Below are positions 8,527-15,583 of a DNA stretch of 36,964 bases, one piece after another. The stretch's first letter is position 1, and each line of letters starts with the position of its first letter. A program made the translations under genes and the position numbers. The DNA is from Eubacteriales bacterium (GTDB taxonomy: Bacteria > Bacillota > Clostridia > Lachnospirales > Lachnospiraceae). Below the pieces are notes generated by a model, which saw only the letters and a list, made by a program, of their open reading frames with translations, did not search any database and had not been told where the DNA came from. The DNA lies in the NCBI GenBank assembly GCA_030536855.1, contig JAUNPK010000018.1:1-36964 (forward strand), read 5' to 3'.

Positions 8527-9663
8527 ATGTATAAAATATTAAAAACGGACGGACGGGCTAAAAGAGCAGAGTTTACAACTGTCCACGGTACCGTTCAGAC
8601 ACCGGTTTTTATGAATGTGGGTACGGTTGCAGCAATTAAAGGAGCTGTATCAACTACGGATCTTAATGAGATTGGAACACAGATTGAACTTTCCAACACA
8701 TATCATCTGCATGTAAGACCCGGGGATAAGCTTATCAGACAGATGGGCGGTCTTCATAAATTTATGAACTGGAACAAACCGATTCTCACTGACTCAGGTG
8801 GATTTCAGGTATTTTCCCTTGCAGGATTGAGAAAAATCAAAGAAGAGGGTGTTACATTCCAGTCTCATATTGACGGACACAAAATTTTTATGGGACCTGA
8901 GGAGAGTATGCAGATTCAGTCAAATCTTGGTTCCACTATTGCTATGGCATTTGATGAGTGTGCACCGGCTAAGGCTGACAGGAAGTATATTCAAAATTCC
9001 GTTGACAGAACTACGCGCTGGCTTCACAGATGCAAGGCGGAAATGATGAGACTTAATTCTTTAGAGGATACGGTAAACAGGGAACAGATGCTTTTTGGTA
9101 TTAATCAGGGAGCTATTTATCCGGATATCAGAATTGACCACGCAAAAAGAATTTCAGAGCTTGATTTGCCGGGATATGCAGTTGGAGGCCTTGCTGTAGG
9201 TGAATCCCATGAGGAAATGTATCATATTCTGGATGAGGTGGTGCCTTATCTGCCTAAAGACAAGCCTACCTATCTTATGGGAGTAGGTACTCCTGCCAAT
9301 ATACTGGAGGCAGTTGACAGAGGTGTGGATTTCTTTGATTGTGTGTATCCGTCACGAAACGGACGTCACGGTCATGTGTACACCAAACTGGGAAAGATAA
9401 ATCTTTTTAATGCCCAATATGAAAAGGACTCATCACCAATAGAAGAAGGCTGTAATTGTCCATCTTGCCGTAATTATTCAAGAGCTTATATAAGACATTT
9501 GCTTAAAGCAAAAGAAATGCTGGGTATGAGACTATGTGTTCTTCATAATCTGTATTTTTACAATCATCTTATGGAAGATATAAGAGGAGCTATTGAAGAG
9601 GGCAACTATAAGAGCTTTAAAGATGAAAGGTTATACCTTTTAAAAACCTACGATAAAAAATAA
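8527..9663 (+). CDS. tgt: tRNA-guanine transglycosylase
   Basis: 378 aa. Exchanges guanine-34 of GUN-anticodon tRNAs for the queuosine precursor preQ1. Visible motifs are LTDSGGFQVFSLAGLRKI with the catalytic Asp, FGINQGAIYPDIR, GVDFFDCVYPSRNGRHG with the nucleophilic Asp, and the zinc site CNCPSCRNYSRAYIRHLLKAKE with the later His in VLHN. The 3' end of the gene, including its stop codon, is part of a 20-bp sequence repeated at 13907-13926. In many Bacillota tgt is directly followed by yajC; here 4.35 kb lie between them. Confidence 0.96.
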   Translation: MYKILKTDGRAKRAEFTTVHGTVQTPVFMNVGTVAAIKGAVSTTDLNEIGTQIELSNTYHLHVRPGDKLIRQMGGLHKFMNWNKPILTDSGGFQVFSLAGLRKIKEEGVTFQSHIDGHKIFMGPEESMQIQSNLGSTIAMAFDECAPAKADRKYIQNSVDRTTRWLHRCKAEMMRLNSLEDTVNREQMLFGINQGAIYPDIRIDHAKRISELDLPGYAVGGLAVGESHEEMYHILDEVVPYLPKDKPTYLMGVGTPANILEAVDRGVDFFDCVYPSRNGRHGHVYTKLGKINLFNAQYEKDSSPIEEGCNCPSCRNYSRAYIRHLLKAKEMLGMRLCVLHNLYFYNHLMEDIRGAIEEGNYKSFKDERLYLLKTYDKK

Positions 9664-9673
9664 TATTTTTCTT
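9654..9673. repeat. Direct repeat copy 1 (left edge of island, overlaps tgt stop)
   Basis: TAAAAAATAATATTTTTCTT is repeated exactly at 13907-13926. This copy spans the tgt stop codon (TAA at 9661-9663), which resembles the way integrating elements use gene 3' ends. The repeat is AT-rich, so chance is not excluded. Confidence 0.6.
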
Positions 9674-9700
9674 GTTTTATGATACACAAGATAATATTTG

Positions 9701-9729
9701 TTGACCTATGTATACATATTTGCTATCAT
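9701..9729 (+). promoter_or_regulatory. Sigma-A promoter of the 24-aa peptide gene
   Basis: TTGACC at 9701-9706, a 17-base spacer and TATCAT at 9724-9729. It is followed by an SD (GGAGGG) and the small ORF at 9786. Good agreement in both boxes and ideal spacing. Confidence 0.7.
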
Positions 9730-9785
9730 ATATTTGTTCGAGTCTTAATATGGCTTGAAAATAAATTTGAAGTGGAGGGAATAAT

Positions 9786-9860
9786 ATGTTAGGAAAGATT
9801 GTTGTAGGTGGAATTATAGTTGTAATTCTTATCTTAGCAAACGTGACAGATGTATACTAA
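9786..9860 (+). CDS. 24-residue hydrophobic peptide
   Basis: A very small gene preceded by GTGGAGGGAATA, an excellent SD 8-9 bases from the ATG. The peptide begins MLGKIVVGGIIVV and ends NVTDVY. It has one Lys near the N-terminus, a run of about 15 hydrophobic residues (Ile/Val/Leu with a Gly-Gly) and a short polar end, so one membrane helix is expected. It has its own promoter (9701-9729) and its own terminator (9881-9909), which argues that it is a real transcription unit. Possible roles are a small membrane regulator, a type I toxin-like peptide, or a peptide partner of the ABC genes that follow. None can be proved from sequence, and I recognise no family. Confidence 0.65.
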   Translation: MLGKIVVGGIIVVILILANVTDVY

Positions 9861-9880
9861 ATAAGTACATACTGTTCTGA

Positions 9881-9909
9881 AAGGAGACAATTAAATTGTC
9901 TCCTTTTTT
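9881..9909 (+). terminator. Rho-independent terminator of the peptide gene
   Basis: AAGGAGACAATT and AATTGTCTCCTT form a stem of up to 12 bp with almost no spacer (a 3-5 base loop if the inner pairs open), followed by TTTT. It ends the mini-unit 21 nt after the peptide stop codon. Confidence 0.85.
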
Positions 9910-9925
9910 CATAATATTATAGAAT
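9896..9925 (+). promoter_or_regulatory. Possible promoter of the ABC operon
   Basis: TTGTCT (9896-9901, in the 3' arm of the terminator), an 18-base spacer and TAGAAT (9920-9925), 26 bases before the GTG start of the first ABC gene. The -35 box is imperfect. Read-through from the peptide promoter is the alternative. Confidence 0.35.
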
Positions 9926-9950
9926 AAGTAGAAGTGGATGGGAAAAGAAA

Positions 9951-10730
9951 GTGGAAAATAAAATAATATGTGTAGATAACATAAGAAAAAAATTTAAACT
10001 TTCAAAGAAACAGCAGAAAAATGAAAAATGTAAGGAAAAAATAGCATTGGACGGTTTGAGCTTTAAAGTAATGAAAGGTGAGGCATACGCTCTATTAGGA
10101 CCTAATGGAGCCGGGAAAACAACCGCATTACGAATATTAGCTACATTAATGAAACCTGATGTCGGAGATTGCATCATAAATGGTATTAGTGTAAAGAATG
10201 AACCGGATGTAGCAAGAACTCAAATAGGTTTTTTGACAAGTGAATTAAAATTAGATGGTTTTTTTACACCTAATTATTTATATGACTTTTTTTCAGATTT
10301 GTATGGTATACCGACAAATATAAAAGATATTAGGAAAAAAAATATTTTCAAAATATTTGGGATAGATAAATTTGCGGAGGTTAAAGTTGAGGATTTATCA
10401 ACAGGTATGAAACAAAAAGTATCAATAGCTATATCTTTAGTACATGACCCGGATATAATAATTTTTGATGAACCTACTAATGGACTTGATGTAATTACTG
10501 AAAAGATGGTTGTTGATTATTTGTTAAAATTAAAAAAAGAAGGAAAAACACTTATTTTGTCAACACACATTTTTAACCTTGTTGAGAAAATAGCTGATAG
10601 GGTTGGAATTATTATTAATGGTAAAATGGTATACGAAAATCATATGATTAATTTTATAACCGAAAATGAAAAATTAGAGGATATTTTTTTTAGTATATAT
10701 TTTAAAGAGGTAGGGCAGGATGAGAAATAG
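9951..10730 (+). CDS. ABC transporter ATP-binding protein (NatA-like)
   Basis: 259 aa. Walker A is GPNGAGKTT, the Q-loop region is [11 protein letters not shown], the signature is [12 protein letters not shown], Walker B is [12 protein letters not shown] and the switch His is in STHIF. The organisation matches ATPases of ABC-2 exporters such as NatA. A Lys-rich insertion of about 15 residues lies before the first strand pair. GTG start with a weak GGGAAAAG ahead of it. It overlaps the permease start by 11 nt, so the two are translated as a pair. Codons are AT-richer than in flanking housekeeping genes, with ATA and AAT frequent, consistent with transfer. Substrate unknown. Confidence 0.92.
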   Translation: MENKIICVDNIRKKFKLSKKQQKNEKCKEKIALDGLSFKVMKGEAYALLGPNGAGKTTALRILATLMKPDVGDCIINGISVKNEPDVARTQIGFLTSELKLDGFFTPNYLYDFFSDLYGIPTNIKDIRKKNIFKIFGIDKFAEVKVEDLSTGMKQKVSIAISLVHDPDIIIFDEPTNGLDVITEKMVVDYLLKLKKEGKTLILSTHIFNLVEKIADRVGIIINGKMVYENHMINFITENEKLEDIFFSIYFKEVGQDEK

Positions 10731-11871
10731 TGCTATAGCGATTGCTAAAAAGGAATTGCACAGAGTATTAGGCGATAAAAGATTATTTTTTACAACAATT
10801 GTATTACCTGGGATAATGTTATTTGTTATGTATTCTCTTGTAGGAATATTAGTTAATACGGTGTTCAATACATCAGATGATTATATATACAAAATACAAA
10901 TAGAAAATATGCCTACTTTTATGAACAGTATATTGGATAGTGAAAAATATGAAGTTACAAATGTAGATGACACAGATAATGCTATAGAAAGTGTAAGAGA
11001 AGGAAAATATGATTTATTGGTCATATTCCCACCAGATATGGAAACTTATATTAATATTAAGGTTCAAAATATAGAAATGTATTATAATTCCAAAAACACA
11101 CAATCAAATGAAGCATATATTATGTTATCATCAATGTTAAGTGGATTTGAAGATAGCATTAGTAATGTTTTTGATATTAATAACGGGAATAAGGAGTATG
11201 ACCTTGCAACGGATAAGGATAATACGGGACAATTTATATCAATGCTATTACCTCTAATGTTAATGATGTTGTTATTTAATACATGTACATCAATAGCACC
11301 TGATGCAATTGCGGGAGAAAAAGATAGGGGAACAATTGCTACATTACTTGTTACCCCAATTAAAAGGAGTAATATAGCATTAGGTAAGATTGTAAGTCTG
11401 GGAATTATAGTTTTACTCAGTGGAATATCTAGTTTCATAGGTGTAATGCTTGCTTTACCATATTTAATGGAAGGACAGGGGGCAAACATAAATACATCAT
11501 ATTATGAGGTTGATGATTATTGCTGGTTGTTAATTATAGTTATATCAACGGTATTAGTGATGATTTCGTTTACTGCAATCGTAGCAGCGCTCTCTAATTC
11601 TACAAAGGAAGCATCAACTACATTAGCACCGATGACAATATTTATTGGGCTTATAGGAATATCAGGAATGTATGTCCCTGATGGTTTAGCAAATAATAGA
11701 TGGTTATATTTAATTCCGTTATATAATAGTTCTCAATGCATGAATGCATTGTTTTCATTTAGATTGAATGTAATTAATTGCATAATAACAATAGCTATTA
11801 ACATGCTTTTGACTATTATCTTAATCAAAATATTGGCAAAAATATTTGAAAGTGAGCGGATAATGTTGTAA
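10720..11871 (+). CDS. ABC-2 permease (NatB-like)
   Basis: 383 aa. One N-terminal membrane helix (about 21-47, including TIVLPGIMLFVMYSLVGILV) is followed by a long extracellular domain of roughly 120 residues and then about five helices. The conserved cytoplasmic segment AGEKDRGTIATLLVTPIKR is the usual ABC-2/NatB element that contacts the ATPase. Its ATPase partner lies directly upstream. Family members export Na+, drugs or peptides; nothing here fixes the substrate. The stop TAA shares its last base with the ATG of the next gene (TAATG), indicating translational coupling. Confidence 0.88.
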   Translation: MRNSAIAIAKKELHRVLGDKRLFFTTIVLPGIMLFVMYSLVGILVNTVFNTSDDYIYKIQIENMPTFMNSILDSEKYEVTNVDDTDNAIESVREGKYDLLVIFPPDMETYINIKVQNIEMYYNSKNTQSNEAYIMLSSMLSGFEDSISNVFDINNGNKEYDLATDKDNTGQFISMLLPLMLMMLLFNTCTSIAPDAIAGEKDRGTIATLLVTPIKRSNIALGKIVSLGIIVLLSGISSFIGVMLALPYLMEGQGANINTSYYEVDDYCWLLIIVISTVLVMISFTAIVAALSNSTKEASTTLAPMTIFIGLIGISGMYVPDGLANNRWLYLIPLYNSSQCMNALFSFRLNVINCIITIAINMLLTIILIKILAKIFESERIML

Positions 11872-13145
11872 TGACAAAAATTAATAAAAAGAATATTTTG
11901 ATATATTTTCTGATTTTGATTTTTACAGTTTTTGTAAATGTTTTTTTTAGATATTATTATGGTGTCAAATGGAACGAAATATCAATAGTAATTCGTCTAG
12001 GGATAGTTGTATTATGGATTATATACGCATTTAATGCAACTAACAAATATTATGAAAATAGTTATGTATTCTATAAATTGTTAGGGATGCGAGAATGGCA
12101 GATCGAAAAAAAACTTGTATCAAATAATATGCCTACAATAATCATATGTATTTATCTTGCAACACTGGGAGCAGGGGAGACAAATATTTTACTAATTCCA
12201 GTAATGTTAATAAATATATTTTTCCTTTTAGTGAACACTTTTTTGTTGATATTTAGGGCTAGATATAAGACGGATATTTTAGGCAAAGCCTTTGTTGTCG
12301 CATTTAGTATCGTAATAGGAACAATCATAATCAATAGTATTACCTTATCATTACATAGCAATTCAATAGTGGATTTTATACATGTTATTCTGAATAATGA
12401 AATAATTAATATAATGGATAACATATTATCAATAAATCCTTATATATGTTGTGCTAATCTATTGATAGCAATAATCATATATAAGACAGCTTTTACATAT
12501 GATAATTTAATATGCGATTTGACTTTTAGCATTATTCCAAGGATTGTTTTTAAGAGAAGAATAAGAATAGGTAATAGATATACTAATGGTTATATTGGAA
12601 GGAATCTTACCCCGGTTGTTACATCACTCAAATATAGTCTGCCGCTGATAATATTGTTTATAATATACTTATTACTAGGTATAAATATATTGAACTATTG
12701 GGAAATATTTATGATTATAAGTTTGATTGTTATATTTATGACGAGTTTAAGTGTTGAATATGTATTTAGGGAAGATGCGGAAAATAATAGAAGGTGGTAT
12801 GTGTTGCTTGGAGAGCAGTATAATCAATTTTTGATAAAAAAAATAGTAGCTTCATGTTTGTTAATAGTTCCGGATGTATTATTTTACTCAATCTGTTCCA
12901 TCATAAAACATCATATTGATTGGGGAATAGTTATTATATTTATGTATGCTGTTTCCTGTGTGCTTGGATGGACAATGTTTTATGCGGGGAAATATTTTGA
13001 TTTAAGAAGATATTATGCAAAACATGAACAGATTTTGACTTTCTTTGTAATGTGGTTAATTATGATACCATTGACAAATGTGATTATATGTATCAACGGG
13101 TATTTTAAGGGGAAGAAAGCGTGGATAAAGTATGTTGGATGTTAA
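11871..13145 (+). CDS. Polytopic membrane protein, probable ABC permease of unknown family
   Basis: 424 aa with about ten to twelve hydrophobic segments and no recognised signature. A short charged N-terminus leads into a first helix (ILIYFLILIFTVFVNVFF). A central basic loop (RIVFKRRIRIGNRYTNGYIGRN) probably faces the cytoplasm, and a helix cluster closes the C-terminus. Position between a permease and a second ATPase, with a 1-nt overlap upstream and a 14-nt overlap downstream, makes it the likely membrane partner of the ATPase at 13132-13821. Strongly AT-rich codons with many ATA isoleucines. Alternatively it may be a third component of the first transporter. Confidence 0.7.
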   Translation: MTKINKKNILIYFLILIFTVFVNVFFRYYYGVKWNEISIVIRLGIVVLWIIYAFNATNKYYENSYVFYKLLGMREWQIEKKLVSNNMPTIIICIYLATLGAGETNILLIPVMLINIFFLLVNTFLLIFRARYKTDILGKAFVVAFSIVIGTIIINSITLSLHSNSIVDFIHVILNNEIINIMDNILSINPYICCANLLIAIIIYKTAFTYDNLICDLTFSIIPRIVFKRRIRIGNRYTNGYIGRNLTPVVTSLKYSLPLIILFIIYLLLGINILNYWEIFMIISLIVIFMTSLSVEYVFREDAENNRRWYVLLGEQYNQFLIKKIVASCLLIVPDVLFYSICSIIKHHIDWGIVIIFMYAVSCVLGWTMFYAGKYFDLRRYYAKHEQILTFFVMWLIMIPLTNVIICINGYFKGKKAWIKYVGC

Positions 13146-13821
13146 AAATGTCACTAAAAAATATAAGACTGGAAAAGGAATATTTGATTTCACCTATACA
13201 TTTGAAGAAGGTAAAGTATATGCGTTGGTAGGTCCCAATGGAGCGGGAAAAACAACATTAATAAAGATGTTGGTAGGAATAAGTGAATTTCAAAAAGGAT
13301 ATATTCAATTAGATGGAATTAGCACAAAATCCAGAGAATGCAAAAAGAGTATTGGATACGCACTGGATTTTTATCCTAATGAATATAATAGGAACACAAT
13401 TTTGCAGTTCTTATCTATGTATTGTGAGATTAAATATCATAACAATTATAGAGAGGATATACATAATGTATTGAAAGATTATGAACTTTTAGATGTTGCA
13501 AATACTGCAATAGAAGATTGTTCGTTAGGAATGAAAAAGAAAGTTGGTCTTATAGCATCATTTATAGGGAATCCACAGTTAATTGTGTTGGATGAACCGA
13601 CAAACGGAATAGATACGACTGGGCTTATTACGCTAAAGAATAAGATAATAGAAGCTAAACAAAGAAATAGTATTGTGATTGTTTCAAGTCATATATTAGA
13701 TTTTGTTGATGCAGTAAGCGACGAAGTTCTTTTCTTGAAAAAAGGTAGAATGATTCATGGCGAACTTGGTAATACGGAGAAACAATATAGAGAATTATTT
13801 ATGGAGAACAGTCATTGTTAA
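13132..13821 (+). CDS. ABC transporter ATP-binding protein (second in island)
   Basis: 229 aa. Walker A is GPNGAGKTT, the signature is CSLGMKKKVGLIAS (a Cys-Ser-Leu-Gly variant of LSGGQ), Walker B is LIVLDEPTNGID and the switch region is VSSHIL. It is short, without the C-terminal extension of many exporter ATPases. It overlaps the preceding membrane gene by 14 nt. The operon stops here; a hairpin of ATCTTATG and CATAAGAT at about 13873-13900 follows but lacks a T run. It likely powers the 424-aa membrane protein. Two different ATPases in one operon suggest either two exporters or one heteromeric exporter. Confidence 0.9.
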   Translation: MLDVKNVTKKYKTGKGIFDFTYTFEEGKVYALVGPNGAGKTTLIKMLVGISEFQKGYIQLDGISTKSRECKKSIGYALDFYPNEYNRNTILQFLSMYCEIKYHNNYREDIHNVLKDYELLDVANTAIEDCSLGMKKKVGLIASFIGNPQLIVLDEPTNGIDTTGLITLKNKIIEAKQRNSIVIVSSHILDFVDAVSDEVLFLKKGRMIHGELGNTEKQYRELFMENSHC

Positions 13822-13906
13822 TGCATTGAACAGGAATTATTATTATGGATTTATTTGCATGGTATTTGTTTCATCTTATGTCCGTAAAAAAACATAAGAT
13901 TTGGTG

Positions 13907-13926
13907 TAAAAAATAATATTTTTCTT
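13907..13926. repeat. Direct repeat copy 2 (right edge of island)
   Basis: Exact second copy of the 20-bp sequence at 9654-9673, 90 bases upstream of yajC. Together the copies bracket 4.23 kb containing only the peptide gene and the four ABC genes. Confidence 0.6.
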
Positions 13927-14016
13927 AAATTGAAGTAATTTAATAGACAGAAAATGCAAATTAGTATATTATTACTTAGTGCGTTAGGCACATGTTTATT
14001 CTAGGAGGATTTTATT

Positions 14017-14304
14017 ATGGCACAGACAGGCGTATTGATTGTTTATGTTGTTGCATTAGTTGCACTTATGTATTTCTTTGCAATCAGACCACAGAAGAAG
14101 CAGCAGAAAGAACAGCAGGCACTTCTTGATTCTATGGAAATAGGTGATTATGTTCTTACAACAAGCGGATTTTATGGTGTAATTCTTGATATAACAGAAG
14201 ATGATGTTATCGTTGAGTTTGGTAATAACAAGAATTGCCGAATTACTATGCAGAAGAAGGCAATTGCACAGGTTGAGAAGGCATCAGCTTCAACAGAAAA
14301 TTAA
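14017..14304 (+). CDS. yajC: Preprotein translocase accessory subunit YajC
   Basis: 95 aa. One N-terminal membrane helix (about 3-23) is followed by the typical FFAIRPQKKQQKEQQALLDSM and a small beta domain (GDYVLTTSGFYGVI, IVEFGNNKNCRITMQKKAI). YajC associates with SecDF and SecYEG in protein export. A strong SD (AGGAGG) precedes the ATG. It is usually next to tgt and often before secD; here tgt lies upstream beyond the ABC island, and no secDF follows in the window. Confidence 0.95.
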   Translation: MAQTGVLIVYVVALVALMYFFAIRPQKKQQKEQQALLDSMEIGDYVLTTSGFYGVILDITEDDVIVEFGNNKNCRITMQKKAIAQVEKASASTEN

Positions 14305-14338
14305 AATGTGAAGAATATTTGAATATAATAGTATGGAT

Positions 14339-14394
14339 AAACCATATAGTTTTGTTTGCACGTGTTTGTGCAAATAAAATTATATGGTTTTTTG
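14339..14394 (+). terminator. Rho-independent terminator after yajC
   Basis: AAACCATATA pairs with TATATGGTTT, an inner stem TTTGCAC/GTGCAAA extends it, and a T run follows. Strong hairpin. Confidence 0.85.
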
Positions 14395-14471
14395 TTTGAT
14401 ATTAATCTATAAATGAATTAATATATGCCTTATTTAATGTTTGTAATAGTTTGCAATAGGAATTTTATGTA

Positions 14472-14501
14472 TTGACAAAAAAACCTCGGGGGGGGTAGAA
14501 T
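14472..14501 (+). promoter_or_regulatory. Promoter of the J-domain/lipoprotein/Lgt cassette with a G8 tract in its spacer
   Basis: Perfect TTGACA at 14472-14477, an 18-base spacer ending in eight consecutive G (14488-14495), then TAGAAT at 14496-14501. The rest of the region is strongly AT-rich, so a G8 run is conspicuous. Gain or loss of a G would change the spacer to 17 or 19 and so alter promoter strength. Confidence 0.7.
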
Positions 14502-14534
14502 GAACTAAGAAATTTTATATATGAGGAACGTAAA

Positions 14535-14987
14535 TTGATTGATTATTTTCAAGTTTTGAATTTGTCACAAGACGCAGAAATAGATGTTATAAAGGCATCA
14601 TATAAAGCTTTGGCAAAGAAATATCATCCTGATAATAAAAATATTCCCAGAGAAGTGTCGGAAAAAAGGATGAGGCTTATTAATGAGGCATACAGTGTTT
14701 TAAGTGATGATGTAAAAAGGGAACAATACATTAAGAAATTGAAAAGTGAAAGTCCCAATAAAGTTGAATCATGCTATAGAGAAGAAAAAAACGACGATAA
14801 AGAAAAAAGTGACGATTTTGAGTTTGGGAAAGAAGAAATAATTAACAATAGGATTATGATTGTTATTGTTGCGTTTGTAGTAATATGTTGTATTTGTTGT
14901 TTTTTCTATTTCGGAATAAAAGAAATTAATAAGTTTTTAGGAGAAATATACGAGTATTTTTTAAAAGTATTAAGGACGTTTACATAA
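14535..14987 (+). CDS. J-domain protein with a C-terminal membrane helix
   Basis: 150 aa. An N-terminal DnaJ domain occupies about residues 1-65 (DYFQVLNLSQDAEIDVIKASYKAL is the usual opening, and the catalytic HPD is in YHPDN; INEAYSVLSDDVKREQY completes it). A charged Glu/Lys/Asp linker is followed by one membrane helix at about 107-127 with several Cys (CCICC), then a short amphipathic tail. J domains stimulate Hsp70 (DnaK); this one would recruit DnaK to the membrane. TTG start with GAGGAA upstream; the ATG at 14521 is followed by an in-frame stop. It lacks the G/F and zinc domains of DnaJ. First gene of a three-gene unit, 14 nt before the lipoprotein. Confidence 0.82.
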   Translation: MIDYFQVLNLSQDAEIDVIKASYKALAKKYHPDNKNIPREVSEKRMRLINEAYSVLSDDVKREQYIKKLKSESPNKVESCYREEKNDDKEKSDDFEFGKEEIINNRIMIVIVAFVVICCICCFFYFGIKEINKFLGEIYEYFLKVLRTFT

Positions 14988-15001
14988 GAAGGAGAAAGAT
15001 T

Positions 15002-15559
15002 ATGAAAAACAAAAAGAAGAAAGTTTCAGAGATATTGATGTTATTCTGTTTGTGTTTTATTCCTTTGATTATATCAACGGGATGTGGCGCGAATAGTTGT
15101 GTAAGAATGACTACATGTGGAGATAATGATACGCGACTGATTTTATACGCTAAAGGTGTAGATGAAAATGGTGTTGAGTATACAAGTTGCGTTGGTCCTG
15201 CAGGGTGCTTGGGGTTAGGTTTGAATTCAAAATGTTGGCCAACAGAGTGTGTTAAGATAAGAACATCATCAGATGGAACAGAAGAAATAACAGGTTGTGT
15301 TACGTATTACAACGAGACAGGATGTATTGCCAATTCTGAAGTTAAGAGTAATGGTTCCTATTCGACAAATGCAACATGCTTTGGTATTTCTTTATGTGGT
15401 AATGAATATAAAGAAACAGTGGCTGAATCTGTACAAGCAAATAAGACATCAACATGTTTTGGTATCTCATGTGGACAGAGACAACAAGTTGAACCTTTGA
15501 ATTATAACAGTAAGATGCCAAGAGCATTTCCAAAGGGATGCTGGACAAGCGATAAATGA
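15002..15559 (+). CDS. Cysteine-rich lipoprotein, 185 aa
   Basis: Not recognised. A Lys-rich N-terminus and hydrophobic segment end in the lipobox STGC, with Cys28 as the expected lipid-modified residue. The mature part, about 158 residues, has 14 cysteines counting Cys28. Two similar units stand near the C-terminus, TCFGISLCG and TCFGISCGQ, and other Cys occur in GPAGC, SKC, PTEC and two TGC sequences. The residues between are polar (Thr, Ser, Asn). This suggests a disulfide- or metal-stabilised surface protein. AAGGAGAAAG precedes the ATG. It is followed 24 nt later by an Lgt-family gene, the enzyme class that would lipidate it, so the two are likely matched. Confidence 0.78.
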   Translation: MKNKKKKVSEILMLFCLCFIPLIISTGCGANSCVRMTTCGDNDTRLILYAKGVDENGVEYTSCVGPAGCLGLGLNSKCWPTECVKIRTSSDGTEEITGCVTYYNETGCIANSEVKSNGSYSTNATCFGISLCGNEYKETVAESVQANKTSTCFGISCGQRQQVEPLNYNSKMPRAFPKGCWTSDK

Positions 15560-15583
15560 TATTAAAAGTTATGAGGATATAAG

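Noticed and set aside
13873-13900. Hairpin ATCTTATG/CATAAGAT as terminator of the ABC operon
   Set aside because: No T run follows the stem, so it was not listed as a terminator, though it may stabilise the mRNA end.
14305-14534. CRISPR-like or tandem repeats in the yajC to J-domain intergenic region
   Set aside because: Only one hairpin terminator and the G8-containing promoter are seen; there are no regularly spaced repeats.
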